Assembly (NCBI GenBank): GCA_900544615.1
Contig: UQVS01000002.1
Span: 95,984 to 159,983 of the forward strand
Origin: an uncultured Oscillibacter sp.
GTDB lineage: Bacteria > Bacillota > Clostridia > Oscillospirales > Oscillospiraceae
Direction: 5' to 3'
DNA: 64,000 bases
A model generated the notes under the pieces. The model was not told the DNA's origin and did not search any database. It saw only the letters and a program-made list of their open reading frames with translations. Both the position numbers and the translations under genes were made by a program. Numbering within the stretch: the first letter of the stretch is position 1; the number at the start of each line of letters is the position of its first letter. This document shows positions 1 through 8,527 of this stretch, piece after piece.

Positions 1-134
1 ATTTTTCATTTTACGGCAAAAGGCGCACTATTTCAATAGTTTTTCCGCAAATCCATCCGAGCACCGGGCAGTATTTTCCCATTTGCCCTGTGCATTTTTG
101 TGAAATCCGCCAGTATTCTGCGGTCTTTTCGCCC

Positions 135-638
135 TCAATAGCTGCTGATATCCAGACTCGCATCATCCGAGCCTTTTTCAATTTTCCGAATCTCCACGGT
201 GTATTTCAGTTCCGGGCTGACAGCGACCTCCACCCGGTCTCCGGCCTTGTGGCCCATCAGCGCCCGCCCCACCGGGGACTCCTTGCTGATGAGGCCCTTC
301 AGGGCGTCCTGCCGCAGGGTGGTGACAATGCGGACGGTCATCTCCTTCTTCATCATCTCATTATAAATTGTGACCGTATCAAACAGGCTCACCGTGTCCG
401 CCGTCTCCTTCACCTCGATGACCCTGGCGGTGCGGATCATCCGTTCCAGATAGCGGATACGGCTGTCATTGCGGTTTTTCGCCTGCTTGGCGCACTTATA
501 TTCGTAATTTTCACTGAGATCCCCAAAGGCGCGGGCAGTCTGTACCTCTTCGATCAGCTGGGGCCGCAGTTCCCGAACCCGATAGTCGATCTCCTCCTGC
601 ATTTTACGGATATCCACCTCTGTCAGTTCGTCATACAT
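135..638 (-). CDS. greA: Transcription elongation factor GreA
   Basis: GreA/GreB-type factor that enters the RNA polymerase secondary channel and stimulates cleavage of backtracked transcripts. The 167-residue protein has the usual two parts: an N-terminal antiparallel coiled coil (residues about 5-75, with the GDLSENYEY motif whose acidic tip residues act at the active site) and a C-terminal globular domain containing SKESPVGRALMGHKAGD. The start is the ATG preceded by GGAGGA at 645-650; a longer reading would begin inside the promoter. A sigma-A promoter lies at 677-705. Family certain; GreA rather than GreB is from length and context. Confidence 0.93.
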   Translation of the reverse strand: MYDELTEVDIRKMQEEIDYRVRELRPQLIEEVQTARAFGDLSENYEYKCAKQAKNRNDSRIRYLERMIRTARVIEVKETADTVSLFDTVTIYNEMMKKEMTVRIVTTLRQDALKGLISKESPVGRALMGHKAGDRVEVAVSPELKYTVEIRKIEKGSDDASLDISSY

Positions 639-676
639 GATGATTCCTCCATTCCGGTTTTCTGGATTTCCCACGC

Positions 677-705
677 AGTATAGCACAAAAAAGCGCTCAG
701 GACAA
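677..705 (-). promoter_or_regulatory. greA sigma-A promoter
   Basis: On the minus strand TTGTCC (700-705), a 17 bp spacer, and TATACT (677-682), about 40 bp ahead of the greA start. Confidence 0.75.
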
Positions 706-749
706 CGCCCGGCCCACCGAAAGTTTCCGGCAGGCCGGGCAATTCCCCC

Positions 750-1397
750 TCAGCAATATGCCCGGCGGGTCAGACTGCGCTCCAGCAGGCTCATCACCCG
801 CTCCGCGTGGCGGTATTCGTCGCCGCTCAGTTCGTTCAGCAGCCGGGCAAGGCAGATATCCGAGGTGCTGTCCGCTGTCCGGGCATAGTTGAAGCCGCCG
901 CAGGCCTCCTCATGGTAGCACTGCCGCAGAGCGCCGCACCAGTCCCCCATGCACAGCTGCCCCTGCACCATGTTGGGGCGGTAGCACTGCCCGGTAATGA
1001 GATACCGGGCCGACAGCAGCCGCCGGGCGTGAGCGCCCTCGTCCTCCGCGATCTCCCGCAGGGTCTGCCGCGCCCAGACCGGCGCCTGCCGGGCCAGCGC
1101 CAGATACCGCCGCTGATCCTCCAGCTCCTCTTCGATGTACCCCTCCAGCACCTCCAGCAGCTCTGCCGCCTCGCTTCCCATGCAGCAGGGATTCGGCTCC
1201 GCGCCGGACAGCTGGCTTTCCTGCGCCGCAGTCAGGCTGCCGGAGTTGGCAGGCTGCGTGATCTGCCCGCCGCCGCGGGCGGGCAGAGTCTCCGCCGCTG
1301 TTTCCGGGTACGGCTCCAGCGCCGGATTCACCCGCTGCCAGAGCCGGTCATGCTGGCGGAAGTCATAGATCTCCGGGGTATGGAGATTTTGTTCCAT
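750..1397 (-). CDS. Ferritin-like domain protein
   Basis: A 215-residue protein. Residues about 1-75 are low-complexity and Pro/Ala/Gly rich; residues about 78-210 read as a ferritin-like four-helix bundle with ExxH-type iron ligands (EEELEDQRRYLAL, EIAEDEGAHARRL, LSGDEYRHAERV). Such rubrerythrin-superfamily proteins bind a di-iron centre and act in iron handling or peroxide defence; the substrate here is not known. There is no C-terminal rubredoxin domain, although several Cys pairs occur (NPCCMG, GQLCMGDWC). The start was chosen for the GGAGG at about 1404-1409. It is divergent from sufC, which also serves iron-sulfur metabolism. Confidence 0.75.
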   Translation of the reverse strand: MEQNLHTPEIYDFRQHDRLWQRVNPALEPYPETAAETLPARGGGQITQPANSGSLTAAQESQLSGAEPNPCCMGSEAAELLEVLEGYIEEELEDQRRYLALARQAPVWARQTLREIAEDEGAHARRLLSARYLITGQCYRPNMVQGQLCMGDWCGALRQCYHEEACGGFNYARTADSTSDICLARLLNELSGDEYRHAERVMSLLERSLTRRAYC

Positions 1398-1476
1398 TGA
1401 GATCCCTCCTTTTCCTTTCAGCCTATGCATACGGTAGGAAAAAGTTCCTGTTTCTGCGAAAACGCCCACAAAATCT

Positions 1477-1505
1477 TTGACAACTGCCTGTAAATATGCT
1501 ATGGT
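1477..1505 (+). promoter_or_regulatory. suf operon promoter
   Basis: TTGACA at 1477-1482, 17 bp spacer, TATGGT at 1500-1505. This leaves a roughly 120-base 5' leader before sufC. Confidence 0.6.
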
Positions 1506-1635
1506 GGAACGGCAGGCGGATTTCGAGCGGTTTCGCCTGCTTTCTGTTGCTTCTGCAACCCATAAAGTATCCGCAAATCTGGTATACTACCTGAAAACAG
1601 GAATTTTTTCCTTTCCCCATAAAGGAGGACCTTCC

Positions 1636-2373
1636 ATGCTGGAATTAAAGCATATCAGCTATTCCGTTCAGGAAGCCGACGAAACGCTGGGCATCCTGAA
1701 GGACATTTCTCTCACCATCGATGACCACAAGCTGGTGGTCTTCACCGGCCCCAACGGCGGCGGCAAAACCACGCTGGCAAAAATCATCATGGGCCTGGCC
1801 ACCCCCACAGAGGGGCAGATCCTCTGGAATGGGCAGGACGTCACCCATCTGAGCATCACCCAGCGGGCCAGACTCGGCATCAGCTACGGCTTCCAGCAGC
1901 CTCCCCGGTTCAAGGGACTCACCGTCCGGGATCTGCTGACCATCGCCTCCGGCGACCAGAAGCTCACCAAGGACAAGTGCTGCCAGTACCTGACCCGCGT
2001 CGGTCTGTGCGCCAACGATTATCTGGATCGGGAGGTGGACGTGTCCCTCTCCGGCGGTGAGGTCAAGCGCATTGAGATCGCCTCTATTCTGGCCCGGAAC
2101 AGCCAGCTGATGATCTTCGACGAGCCGGAGGCCGGCATTGACCTGTGGTCCTTCGCCCGGCTGACGGAGACCTTCGAGCAGATTCACCGGCAGGGCAGCG
2201 CCACCATGATCATCATCTCCCATCAGGAGCGGATCATCTCCCTTGCGGACGAGGTCATCGTGGTGGGAGACGGCGCAATCCGCCGCCGCGGCTCCGCAGA
2301 GGAGATTCTGCCGCAGATCCTGTCTGATACGCTGGGTAACTGCCCGGTACTGAACAAGGAGGTACACGCCTGA
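1636..2373 (+). CDS. sufC: Fe-S cluster assembly ATPase SufC
   Basis: ABC-type ATPase of the SUF machinery, which powers cluster building on its SufB/SufD partner. The 245-residue protein shows Walker A GPNGGGKTT (about residue 37), Q-loop QQPPRF, signature LSGGEVKR and Walker B LMIFDEPEAGID followed by a switch His (IISHQER). The start ATG follows AAAGGAGG at 1621-1628; the reading frame is open further upstream but that part overlaps the promoter. The stop overlaps the next ATG by one base (TGATG), so sufC and the SufB-like gene are translationally coupled. No SufS, SufU or SufE follows, so this is a two-gene system. Confidence 0.95.
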   Translation: MLELKHISYSVQEADETLGILKDISLTIDDHKLVVFTGPNGGGKTTLAKIIMGLATPTEGQILWNGQDVTHLSITQRARLGISYGFQQPPRFKGLTVRDLLTIASGDQKLTKDKCCQYLTRVGLCANDYLDREVDVSLSGGEVKRIEIASILARNSQLMIFDEPEAGIDLWSFARLTETFEQIHRQGSATMIIISHQERIISLADEVIVVGDGAIRRRGSAEEILPQILSDTLGNCPVLNKEVHA

Positions 2374-3299
2374 TGATGGACACACAGGTAGACCGGGAGC
2401 TGCTGGAAAAAATCGCAGATCTGGTGGGCAAACCCGTAGGGGCGTTCAACATCCGAAAGGACACCGGCTGCGACGGGCGGCAGTCCACGGAGCATATTGA
2501 GATCACCGGCAAAACGGACGGCAAGTCCGGCATCGACATCCGGGTAAAGGACGGCACGGTGGGCGAGACCTGCCACATCCCCGTTATCATCACCAAGCCC
2601 GGTATCCAGGAGCTGGTGTACAATGACTTTTATATCGGCGAAAACTGCAACGTGAACATCGTGGCAGGCTGCGGCATTCACAACTGCGGCGCGGAAACCA
2701 GCCGTCATGACGGCGTTCACACCTTTTACGTCGGGAAGCACTCCCATGTAAAATACACGGAAAAGCATTACGGCGAGGGCGACGGCACCGGCGGCAAAAT
2801 CATGAATCCCCAGACCATCGTCTATCTGGAGGAGGGCGCTTCCATCCAGATGGAGACCGTCCAGATCCGGGGCATTGACTCCACCAAGCGGGAAACCAAG
2901 ATCGTCTGCGGCAAGGACGCGGAAGCGGTGGTCACCGAGCGGCTCATGACTCACGGCGATCAGGTGGCCGAAAGCGACATGGAGATCGTGCTGGATGGCG
3001 AAGGCTCCCGCGGCCGGGTGATCTCCCGGTCGGTGGCCAAGAACACCTCCCACCAGACCTTCTATCCCAAAATGGTAGGCAACGCCGCCTGCTTCGGCCA
3101 TGTGCAGTGCGATTCTATCATCATGGACAAGGCCCATATCCAGTCCATCCCCGCCATTGTGGCCAACTGCACGGAGGCGCAGCTGATCCACGAGGCCGCC
3201 ATCGGCAAGATCGCCGGTGACCAGCTCCTGAAGCTGGAAACGCTGGGTCTGACCCCCGAAGAAGCGGAAGAGTGTATTCTGAAGGGCTTTCTGGCATAA
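2373..3299 (+). CDS. sufB: SufB/SufD-family scaffold, short form
   Basis: A 308-residue member of the SufB/SufD beta-helix family, the scaffold on which Fe-S clusters form with SufC. It is far shorter than SufB (about 470) and matches the short forms found in archaea and anaerobic clostridia, where a SufC-SufB pair forms a minimal SUF-like system. A central region full of beta-strand repeats (residues about 65-260, e.g. CNVNIVAGCGIHNCG) and a C-terminal helical part (EAAIGKIAGDQLLKLETLGL) are visible. Conserved Cys occur in the central part. It is the last gene before a bidirectional terminator. Confidence 0.88.
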   Translation: MMDTQVDRELLEKIADLVGKPVGAFNIRKDTGCDGRQSTEHIEITGKTDGKSGIDIRVKDGTVGETCHIPVIITKPGIQELVYNDFYIGENCNVNIVAGCGIHNCGAETSRHDGVHTFYVGKHSHVKYTEKHYGEGDGTGGKIMNPQTIVYLEEGASIQMETVQIRGIDSTKRETKIVCGKDAEAVVTERLMTHGDQVAESDMEIVLDGEGSRGRVISRSVAKNTSHQTFYPKMVGNAACFGHVQCDSIIMDKAHIQSIPAIVANCTEAQLIHEAAIGKIAGDQLLKLETLGLTPEEAEECILKGFLA

Positions 3300-3306
3300 A
3301 ATCACG

Positions 3307-3336
3307 AAAAATCCGGGCAGTGCTGCCCGGATTTTT
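3307..3336. terminator. Bidirectional terminator between suf operon and AraC gene
   Basis: Arms AAAAATCCGGGCAG (3307-3320) and CTGCCCGGATTTTT (3323-3336) around a 2 bp loop; A and T tracts on both sides serve both convergent genes. Confidence 0.9.
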
Positions 3337-3343
3337 CTTTGGA

Positions 3344-4192
3344 TCATTTGAAGTTCTTCGGGCTGGTGTGGAACGTACTCTGAAACGCCCGCAGGAACGT
3401 GGAATACTCCGGGAAGCCCGCCTGCTCTGCCGCCTTCATCACCGGCACGCCCTCCCGGATCAGTTCCCCGGCCCGGAGGATCCGCTTCTGTACGGTGTAC
3501 TGGTGTACCGTGTAGCCGGTGACCTCCTTGAAGCGGTGCATCAGATAGTACCGGCTGATGAAAAACCGCCCCGCCAGCGCATCCACGGAAAGATTGCCGT
3601 CCAGATTGGCGGCAATATAGCGGAGGATCTCCTCCATCTTGGGATCCAGACGATAGCTGTCCTTCTCCTCCGGCGCCATATTGGCCCGGAGGAAATCCCG
3701 GTTTACATGGATCAAAAGCTGCTGGCACAGCGTATCCGCCATGCGCCGGGCGCCGAATTCCTGCGACCGCAGGGCTTCCTCCAGCTGCTGGATGGCGCGG
3801 GCATAGGCCAGCCGTCCCTCCTCCCCCGCGCGGAGGAGGTGGAAGCCGCTTTCCCGGCTGCGGTCAAGGCAGGCGTCCAACGCTTCGCCGGGGTCAGACC
3901 GCGCTTCCAGCCAGTCCCTTCCCAGCCAAAGCACCGCCCGCTCATAAGGCTCCGACGCATCGATCATGGGACGGTGGATCATGTTGTGCTGCACCAGCAC
4001 AATGTCCCATGGCTGGAGGAAATAGGTAACGCCCTCCACCACATAGGCGACCTTGCCGCCCAGAAAAAACACCAGCTTATCAAACTCATGGTAATGGTAG
4101 TCAATCCGCTGAGCCAGAGAATCCTTTAAATGCACCAGACGGAAATCCTGCTCCAGATATCCCCGTTTTCCAATTTCACTGCGGTCCAGCAT
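3344..4192 (-). CDS. AraC-family transcriptional regulator
   Basis: A 282-residue regulator. Residues about 15-100 form a cupin-like ligand-sensing domain (HYHEFDKLVFFLGGKVAYVV), and residues about 185-282 are the double helix-turn-helix DNA-binding domain (LSVDALAGRFFISRYYLMHRF and a second HTH near PVMKAAEQAGFPEYSTFLRAF). Such cupin-AraC proteins usually respond to small sugars or metabolites and act on neighbouring genes; the ligand here is unknown and neither neighbour is an obvious target. The start ATG follows AAGGAAGAAGG; upstream sequence holds the promoter. Confidence 0.88.
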   Translation of the reverse strand: MLDRSEIGKRGYLEQDFRLVHLKDSLAQRIDYHYHEFDKLVFFLGGKVAYVVEGVTYFLQPWDIVLVQHNMIHRPMIDASEPYERAVLWLGRDWLEARSDPGEALDACLDRSRESGFHLLRAGEEGRLAYARAIQQLEEALRSQEFGARRMADTLCQQLLIHVNRDFLRANMAPEEKDSYRLDPKMEEILRYIAANLDGNLSVDALAGRFFISRYYLMHRFKEVTGYTVHQYTVQKRILRAGELIREGVPVMKAAEQAGFPEYSTFLRAFQSTFHTSPKNFK

Positions 4193-4220
4193 TGCGGCAC
4201 CTTCTTCCTTTGATGGTCTT

Positions 4221-4249
4221 ATTTTACCGCACTTTTTGCTCTTTTTCAA
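4221..4249 (-). promoter_or_regulatory. Promoter of the AraC-family gene
   Basis: Minus strand: TTGAAA (4244-4249), 17 bp spacer, TAAAAT (4221-4226). Confidence 0.7.
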
Positions 4250-4440
4250 TCCGGTTCTTTCGTTTTGGGGCAAACCATGCGGTTTCCATACCCTGTGTCC
4301 CCGCTGACGCTGCGTTGCGTCTCCTCGCCTGAATTTTTTTTATTTTTCCGGGAACTTTTTCCGTTTCTTTCCGTCTATTCTGACGGATGGAATGATCCTC
4401 CATATTTTTCAGCCCTGTTGGACAGAAAGGAAATTTGCTT

Positions 4441-5433
4441 ATGAAGCGTTCAAAGAAGATTCTTGCCTCCCTGCTGTGTGCCGCCATGCTGTGCATCCCC
4501 ACGCTGGCCGCCGGCGAACAGGATGCCCCCGGCGCAGGAGCCTATGTCCCCGATCCCCAGTATACCGTTGTCTGTGGCGCCGTCACCCGGCAGGACAACG
4601 GCAGCCTGCTGGTGCAGAAGCCCGGTGAGACGAAGCCCACCGACGGCGTTGTTTTCTGGACGGAGAACACCATGATTCTGGACGCCGTCAGCGGCGATCC
4701 CGTAGACGCAGACGCCATCAAAACCGGCGAGACGGTTTACGGATGGATGGGTGCCCGGAGCGTGACGACCATGAGCCTGCCTCCTCAGACCACCCCGGAG
4801 CTGCTGCTGGTAAACGTCCCGGCAGATTACAAAGTGCCCCAGTATGACATCATTACCCGTTCCGACGGGCTGGTAAGTCTCGGCATCCCGGAGCGCGGCG
4901 GTATGTCCATTACCCTCTCTGACGGCACAACGTATCAGGTCTGGGAGGACGCACAGGTAACCTCCTATCTCACCCGCAACCGCGTCACTTATCAGGATTT
5001 GCTGCCCGGCACACGGGTTCTGGTGTGGGCCGACGACAGCGGTAAGGTCAGCCGCGTGCTGGTGTTCCCCTACGAATATAAGGGCAGCATCTCTCTGGAC
5101 GGCTACGGACGGCTGTATATCAACGGCGGCGCCGCGGTCGATCCCTCCTCTCTGCGGCGGCCCTACAAGGACGAGCGGCTGTATGTTCCCATCCGGGCAG
5201 TGGCAGAAGCTGCCGGGTACGATGTTTCCTGGGATAAGGAATTTGGCGTTACGGTGAAGGATGACAGCGGGATCGTATTCCAGATCCGTCCGGACACCAA
5301 AGCAGTTCACGGCTCTGCCGTTCCGAAGGCGGATGGGTTCCACCTCTCCGGCCCCTGCCTGATCGCCAACGGCGTCACCTATCTGGAAGCCGGAGATCTG
5401 GCCCACCTGCTGGGAATGTTCTACGGCGGCTGA
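4441..5433 (+). CDS. Secreted protein with copper-amine-oxidase-type stalk domain
   Basis: A 330-residue exported protein. A signal peptide is visible at residues 1-25 (basic MKRSKK, hydrophobic LASLLCAAMLCIP, cleavage near LAAG). Residues about 30-215 are of unknown fold with beta-rich repeats. Residues about 215-330 match the copper amine oxidase N-terminal (stalk) domain often found on clostridial surface proteins (LYVPIRAVAEAAGYDVSWD). The domain name is historical; no oxidase is present. The start is the ATG three codons downstream of a TTG, with AAAGG ahead. Likely a cell-envelope protein; function unknown. Confidence 0.8.
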   Translation: MKRSKKILASLLCAAMLCIPTLAAGEQDAPGAGAYVPDPQYTVVCGAVTRQDNGSLLVQKPGETKPTDGVVFWTENTMILDAVSGDPVDADAIKTGETVYGWMGARSVTTMSLPPQTTPELLLVNVPADYKVPQYDIITRSDGLVSLGIPERGGMSITLSDGTTYQVWEDAQVTSYLTRNRVTYQDLLPGTRVLVWADDSGKVSRVLVFPYEYKGSISLDGYGRLYINGGAAVDPSSLRRPYKDERLYVPIRAVAEAAGYDVSWDKEFGVTVKDDSGIVFQIRPDTKAVHGSAVPKADGFHLSGPCLIANGVTYLEAGDLAHLLGMFYGG

Positions 5434-5445
5434 CCTCCTTTCTGC

Positions 5446-5482
5446 AAAAAACACCTGCGTGCGCTGCACGCAGGTGTTTTTT
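5446..5482. terminator. Bidirectional terminator
   Basis: 17 bp arms (5446-5462 and 5466-5482, core CACCTGCGTGC) with a 3-base loop and A/T tracts; ends the stalk-protein gene and the convergent lrgAB operon. Confidence 0.92.
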
Positions 5483-5496
5483 ATCCGTTGGGTTCC

Positions 5497-6183
5497 TTAT
5501 ACCGCGAAGAATCCGGCAATCACAGAGGTGATGATGCCGCAGACGCACAGCGCGATAGAACTCATCGCGCCTTGCAGCTCGCCGATCTCCATAGCCTTGC
5601 TGGTGCCGACGGCGTGGCTGGTCGCGCCAATGGCAATGCCCTCCGCCACCGGGTCTGTGATATGGAACAGTTTGGCAAAGACCGGGGCAAGAATTGCGCC
5701 CTCCACGCCGGTAATAATGACGGCAGCCGCAGTCAGGCCGGACAAGCCGCCGGTTCCCTCCGCAATGCTGACGGCAATCGCGGTGGTCACGCTCTTGGGC
5801 AGCAGAGAATTCAGCAGAACGCCGTCTGCTTGCAGTACCCGGCACAAAAGCCGCACGCACAGGATGCTCGCAAGGCTGCCGACCAGACATCCCAGCACCA
5901 CCGGCCAGAAATGCTGTTTCAGGATCGCCCGCTGGCGGTAAATATTCAGCGCCAGCGCCGCCGTGGCGGGGCCAAGGAGCATTTTGATGATGTCTGCGCC
6001 TGTGTTATAGCGTTCCAGCGGAATATGGAAGATCAGCAGGATGGCAATCACCAGCACGCTTGTGACCAAAACGGGATTGAAGATCAGCTGTCCCGTTTTC
6101 TTCTGGAAGCGGACTGCCAGCCACCAGCAGATCAGGGTCAGCGCCAGACCGAAAAAGGGGGAGGACGTCATGGCTTCAAACAT
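5497..6183 (-). CDS. lrgB: LrgB/CidB-family membrane protein
   Basis: A 228-residue polytopic membrane protein of the LrgB family, with about six to eight hydrophobic segments and the family core GVEGAILAPVFAKLF followed by GIAIGATSHAVGTSKA. LrgAB pairs modulate murein hydrolase activity or export small acids such as pyruvate, depending on species; which role applies here cannot be told from sequence. It overlaps lrgA by 8 bases, the normal arrangement for this pair. Confidence 0.92.
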   Translation of the reverse strand: MFEAMTSSPFFGLALTLICWWLAVRFQKKTGQLIFNPVLVTSVLVIAILLIFHIPLERYNTGADIIKMLLGPATAALALNIYRQRAILKQHFWPVVLGCLVGSLASILCVRLLCRVLQADGVLLNSLLPKSVTTAIAVSIAEGTGGLSGLTAAAVIITGVEGAILAPVFAKLFHITDPVAEGIAIGATSHAVGTSKAMEIGELQGAMSSIALCVCGIITSVIAGFFAV

Positions 6184-6547
6184 GGTGCTGCACCTTCTTT
6201 CGGTTGAACAGCTTCATCAGAAGCTGAACCGACCACGCGGTAATGAAGTAGACGATGGGCGTACTCACAACGGTGATCAGCAGGAAGGGAATGGCCTGCG
6301 CCTTGAGGACGTCCAGATATTCCAGTGTGCCAACTGCGGCGGGGATAAACAGGATCCCCATGTTTTCCGTCAGAAACACGGCACTTTGCCGAATCTGACG
6401 CTCCTTCAGAACGCCGGACAGCAGCAAAATCAGCAGCAGGATCAGGCTGATCACGCTGGCCGGGATCATAATGGGCAGCAGCGTGGCAATGCCCTCTCCG
6501 GCCATGCAGATCAGGAATAGGATTCCCAATTCAAAAATCAGATTCAA
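6176..6547 (-). CDS. lrgA: LrgA/CidA-family holin-like protein
   Basis: A 123-residue protein with four predicted membrane helices. The family region is ENMGILFIPAAVG near residue 62, preceded by IPASVISLILLLILL. Partner of LrgB in the membrane; the pair resembles holin/antiholin systems. First gene of a two-gene operon with a promoter at 6581-6609. No LytS/LytR two-component system lies next to it, unlike in Staphylococcus. Confidence 0.92.
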   Translation of the reverse strand: MNLIFELGILFLICMAGEGIATLLPIMIPASVISLILLLILLLSGVLKERQIRQSAVFLTENMGILFIPAAVGTLEYLDVLKAQAIPFLLITVVSTPIVYFITAWSVQLLMKLFNRKKVQHHV

Positions 6548-6580
6548 AATCGTTTACCTCCATCTGAAAAAACAGAGATT

Positions 6581-6609
6581 AGTTTAGCGAACCCCGTTCC
6601 AAAAGTCAA
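6581..6609 (-). promoter_or_regulatory. lrgAB promoter
   Basis: Minus strand: TTGACT (6604-6609), 17 bp spacer, TAAACT (6581-6586). Confidence 0.75.
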
Positions 6610-6730
6610 TGTGCGAATGTCAGAAAAGCCGGAGAAATTCCGGGACATTTTTCAGCAGGGAGACGGTTTTCGCCATTCCAGGCGCAAAATTTGTCAACCT
6701 CTGAAACGCCCAATGCGCCGGACGAAAAAT

Positions 6731-6763
6731 CGGCAGAGGAACGCTTCCCGCACCCCTCTGCCG
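6731..6763 (-). terminator. Terminator of the MoxR-VWA operon
   Basis: Arms CGGCAGAGG (6731-6739) and CCTCTGCCG (6755-6763); read leftwards it is followed by ATTTTT. Confidence 0.8.
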
Positions 6764-6774
6764 CTTTGAATCAT

Positions 6775-8526
6775 TCAGCCGGACAGCTCCCGGATCTCGT
6801 CCTGAATCAGCCGTCCCGCCGCCGCGGCCAGCTGATCCATCCGGCGGATGCGGGCCAGATCCCGGCCGTAAATGGCATTGGCCGCAGGAACGGCGGCGTT
6901 TTCCCCCATGAACACTGCTGCCACTCGGATACCCTGCTGCCGTAGGGCGCGAACCTCCTCCGCCGTATCGTCCACGCCGGTCTGCCCGTCGTAGTCCCGG
7001 CTGAGGGGGATCTTGCCGCTGGGCAGGATCTTGCGGCTGTCATCGGGGCTGGCGTCCGTCAGCAGGATCAGCAGGTGTCTGTCTGCCGGGGCTGACTTCA
7101 TCAGCTCCCCCATCCCGCGCAGAGCCAGACCGTCCCGGTTCCAGCCGGCAGCGAAGTAGTCAAACACGTTCCGTTCCCCGTTTTTATCCCCAAAGTCCTT
7201 CAGGATCCGAAGCACCGTGTAGCCCCGCAGGCTGCAAAAGCTGGTGATCCGCACGGGGATCCCGCAGTTGCTCAGGCTTTTCGCCAGAATATACCCCTGC
7301 GCGGCGATGATCTCCTGACAGTGAAGCCGGGAGGCGGAGCCGTCCAGCATCAGATCCACTGTAAAGCCGGGATGGCTCTCCTCATCGCTGCGGAGAAATA
7401 CCCGGCCGTCCCCCAACACCGGCTCCCGCCAGACTCGGCGGCCATCCAGACAGCCCTGCCGGGCTGTAACGGACTCCGGCTGCCGGTGGATCAGCATACA
7501 GTTGCGGATCTGCTCCGTCAGCCGCAGCAGGGCATTCTGACAGAGGTCGTGATCTCTGGCAAATGCGGCGCGGTTCCGCTTGGCCTGCTCCTCCGCCTGC
7601 TCAAAAAGCCGCTGGGTGTCGGCACTGACAGGCTTTCCCGGCGCCGGTTCCCCTCTGGTAAACCAGAGGCGGCAGCCCAGATGATTGCCGGTGCAGGTTC
7701 GCTGTTCGATCAGAGCCAGCTGGCGGGGCGGGTACAGGCTGCGCCCGAAGCAGCGCTCCACATAATCGCGGTCCTCCGTCTCCCGCTCGTTGGAACTGAG
7801 CCGGGCGCGCAGGGCGTTGGATGCCCGAACAATGCCGTTCTCCCCCGGCACGCCGGACCGGCCGATGGCAAGATCGTCCGTCCGCACCATTTCCGTAGTA
7901 AACAGCTTGGTCAGCAGCGGCGCCCACCGATCTCCGAAATGGAGAGTAAAGGGCGTTTTTCTGCGGGCCGCACCATCAAAATGCAGATACTTGTGAAATG
8001 CGGCCAGAACAGCCGTCTCCAAACCGGCCTCATCCATGGTTCCCGGACAGCTAAGCGCGTCCGAAAGCCCCTTTTCCCACGGGGGCAGCAGCGGTCCCTT
8101 CTGACCCAGCACAGTTTTCCACCGCACGGACTGGAGCGCATAGACCAGCTGGTTTTTCTCCATCCACTCCTGCCGGGAGAGTTGGTATTCCGAGGCAAAA
8201 AACGCTTCGGCATGGGCATGGCGCAAGCCCTCCAGTGCCGGACGCTCTGGCAGCTCCCGCTCATAAGCAGCATTTTCCAGCGCCAGCCACGCCAGATCGT
8301 CATAGGTACTCTGGCGGACGTCCCCCGCCCACCGGGCAAACAGGCGCTTCGGCATGGCGTCGCCGAACCATTTATGCACCAGTCCGATGATGCAGTTCAT
8401 GTAGAAATCCGGCTGGCCGTCAGACTGCATTGCCAGAAACTGCGGCTCAAACCGATAATCCCCACAGGCTGTCCACACCAGATTGATGGCCCGGCGCTGC
8501 CGGGCGCTGTAGCTTCCGCTCTCCAT
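6775..8526 (-). CDS. VWA-domain protein paired with a MoxR ATPase
   Basis: A 583-residue protein. The C-terminal third (residues about 375-583) is a von Willebrand factor A domain with the MIDAS motif DGSAS (about residue 390) and a later LLILLTDASPDD strand, similar to the CobT/NorD type. The N-terminal part is helical and unassigned. Its start lies one base after the stop of the upstream AAA ATPase, so the two are coupled. MoxR-VWA pairs act as chaperone-like machines that insert cofactors or remodel a protein complex; the client here is not visible nearby. Confidence 0.8.
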   Translation of the reverse strand: MESGSYSARQRRAINLVWTACGDYRFEPQFLAMQSDGQPDFYMNCIIGLVHKWFGDAMPKRLFARWAGDVRQSTYDDLAWLALENAAYERELPERPALEGLRHAHAEAFFASEYQLSRQEWMEKNQLVYALQSVRWKTVLGQKGPLLPPWEKGLSDALSCPGTMDEAGLETAVLAAFHKYLHFDGAARRKTPFTLHFGDRWAPLLTKLFTTEMVRTDDLAIGRSGVPGENGIVRASNALRARLSSNERETEDRDYVERCFGRSLYPPRQLALIEQRTCTGNHLGCRLWFTRGEPAPGKPVSADTQRLFEQAEEQAKRNRAAFARDHDLCQNALLRLTEQIRNCMLIHRQPESVTARQGCLDGRRVWREPVLGDGRVFLRSDEESHPGFTVDLMLDGSASRLHCQEIIAAQGYILAKSLSNCGIPVRITSFCSLRGYTVLRILKDFGDKNGERNVFDYFAAGWNRDGLALRGMGELMKSAPADRHLLILLTDASPDDSRKILPSGKIPLSRDYDGQTGVDDTAEEVRALRQQGIRVAAVFMGENAAVPAANAIYGRDLARIRRMDQLAAAAGRLIQDEIRELSG

Positions 8527-8527
8527 A

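Noticed and set aside
1477..1635. N-terminal extension of SufC
   Set aside because: It overlaps the promoter, lacks a ribosome site and does not fit the family; the ATG at 1636 has AAAGGAGG.
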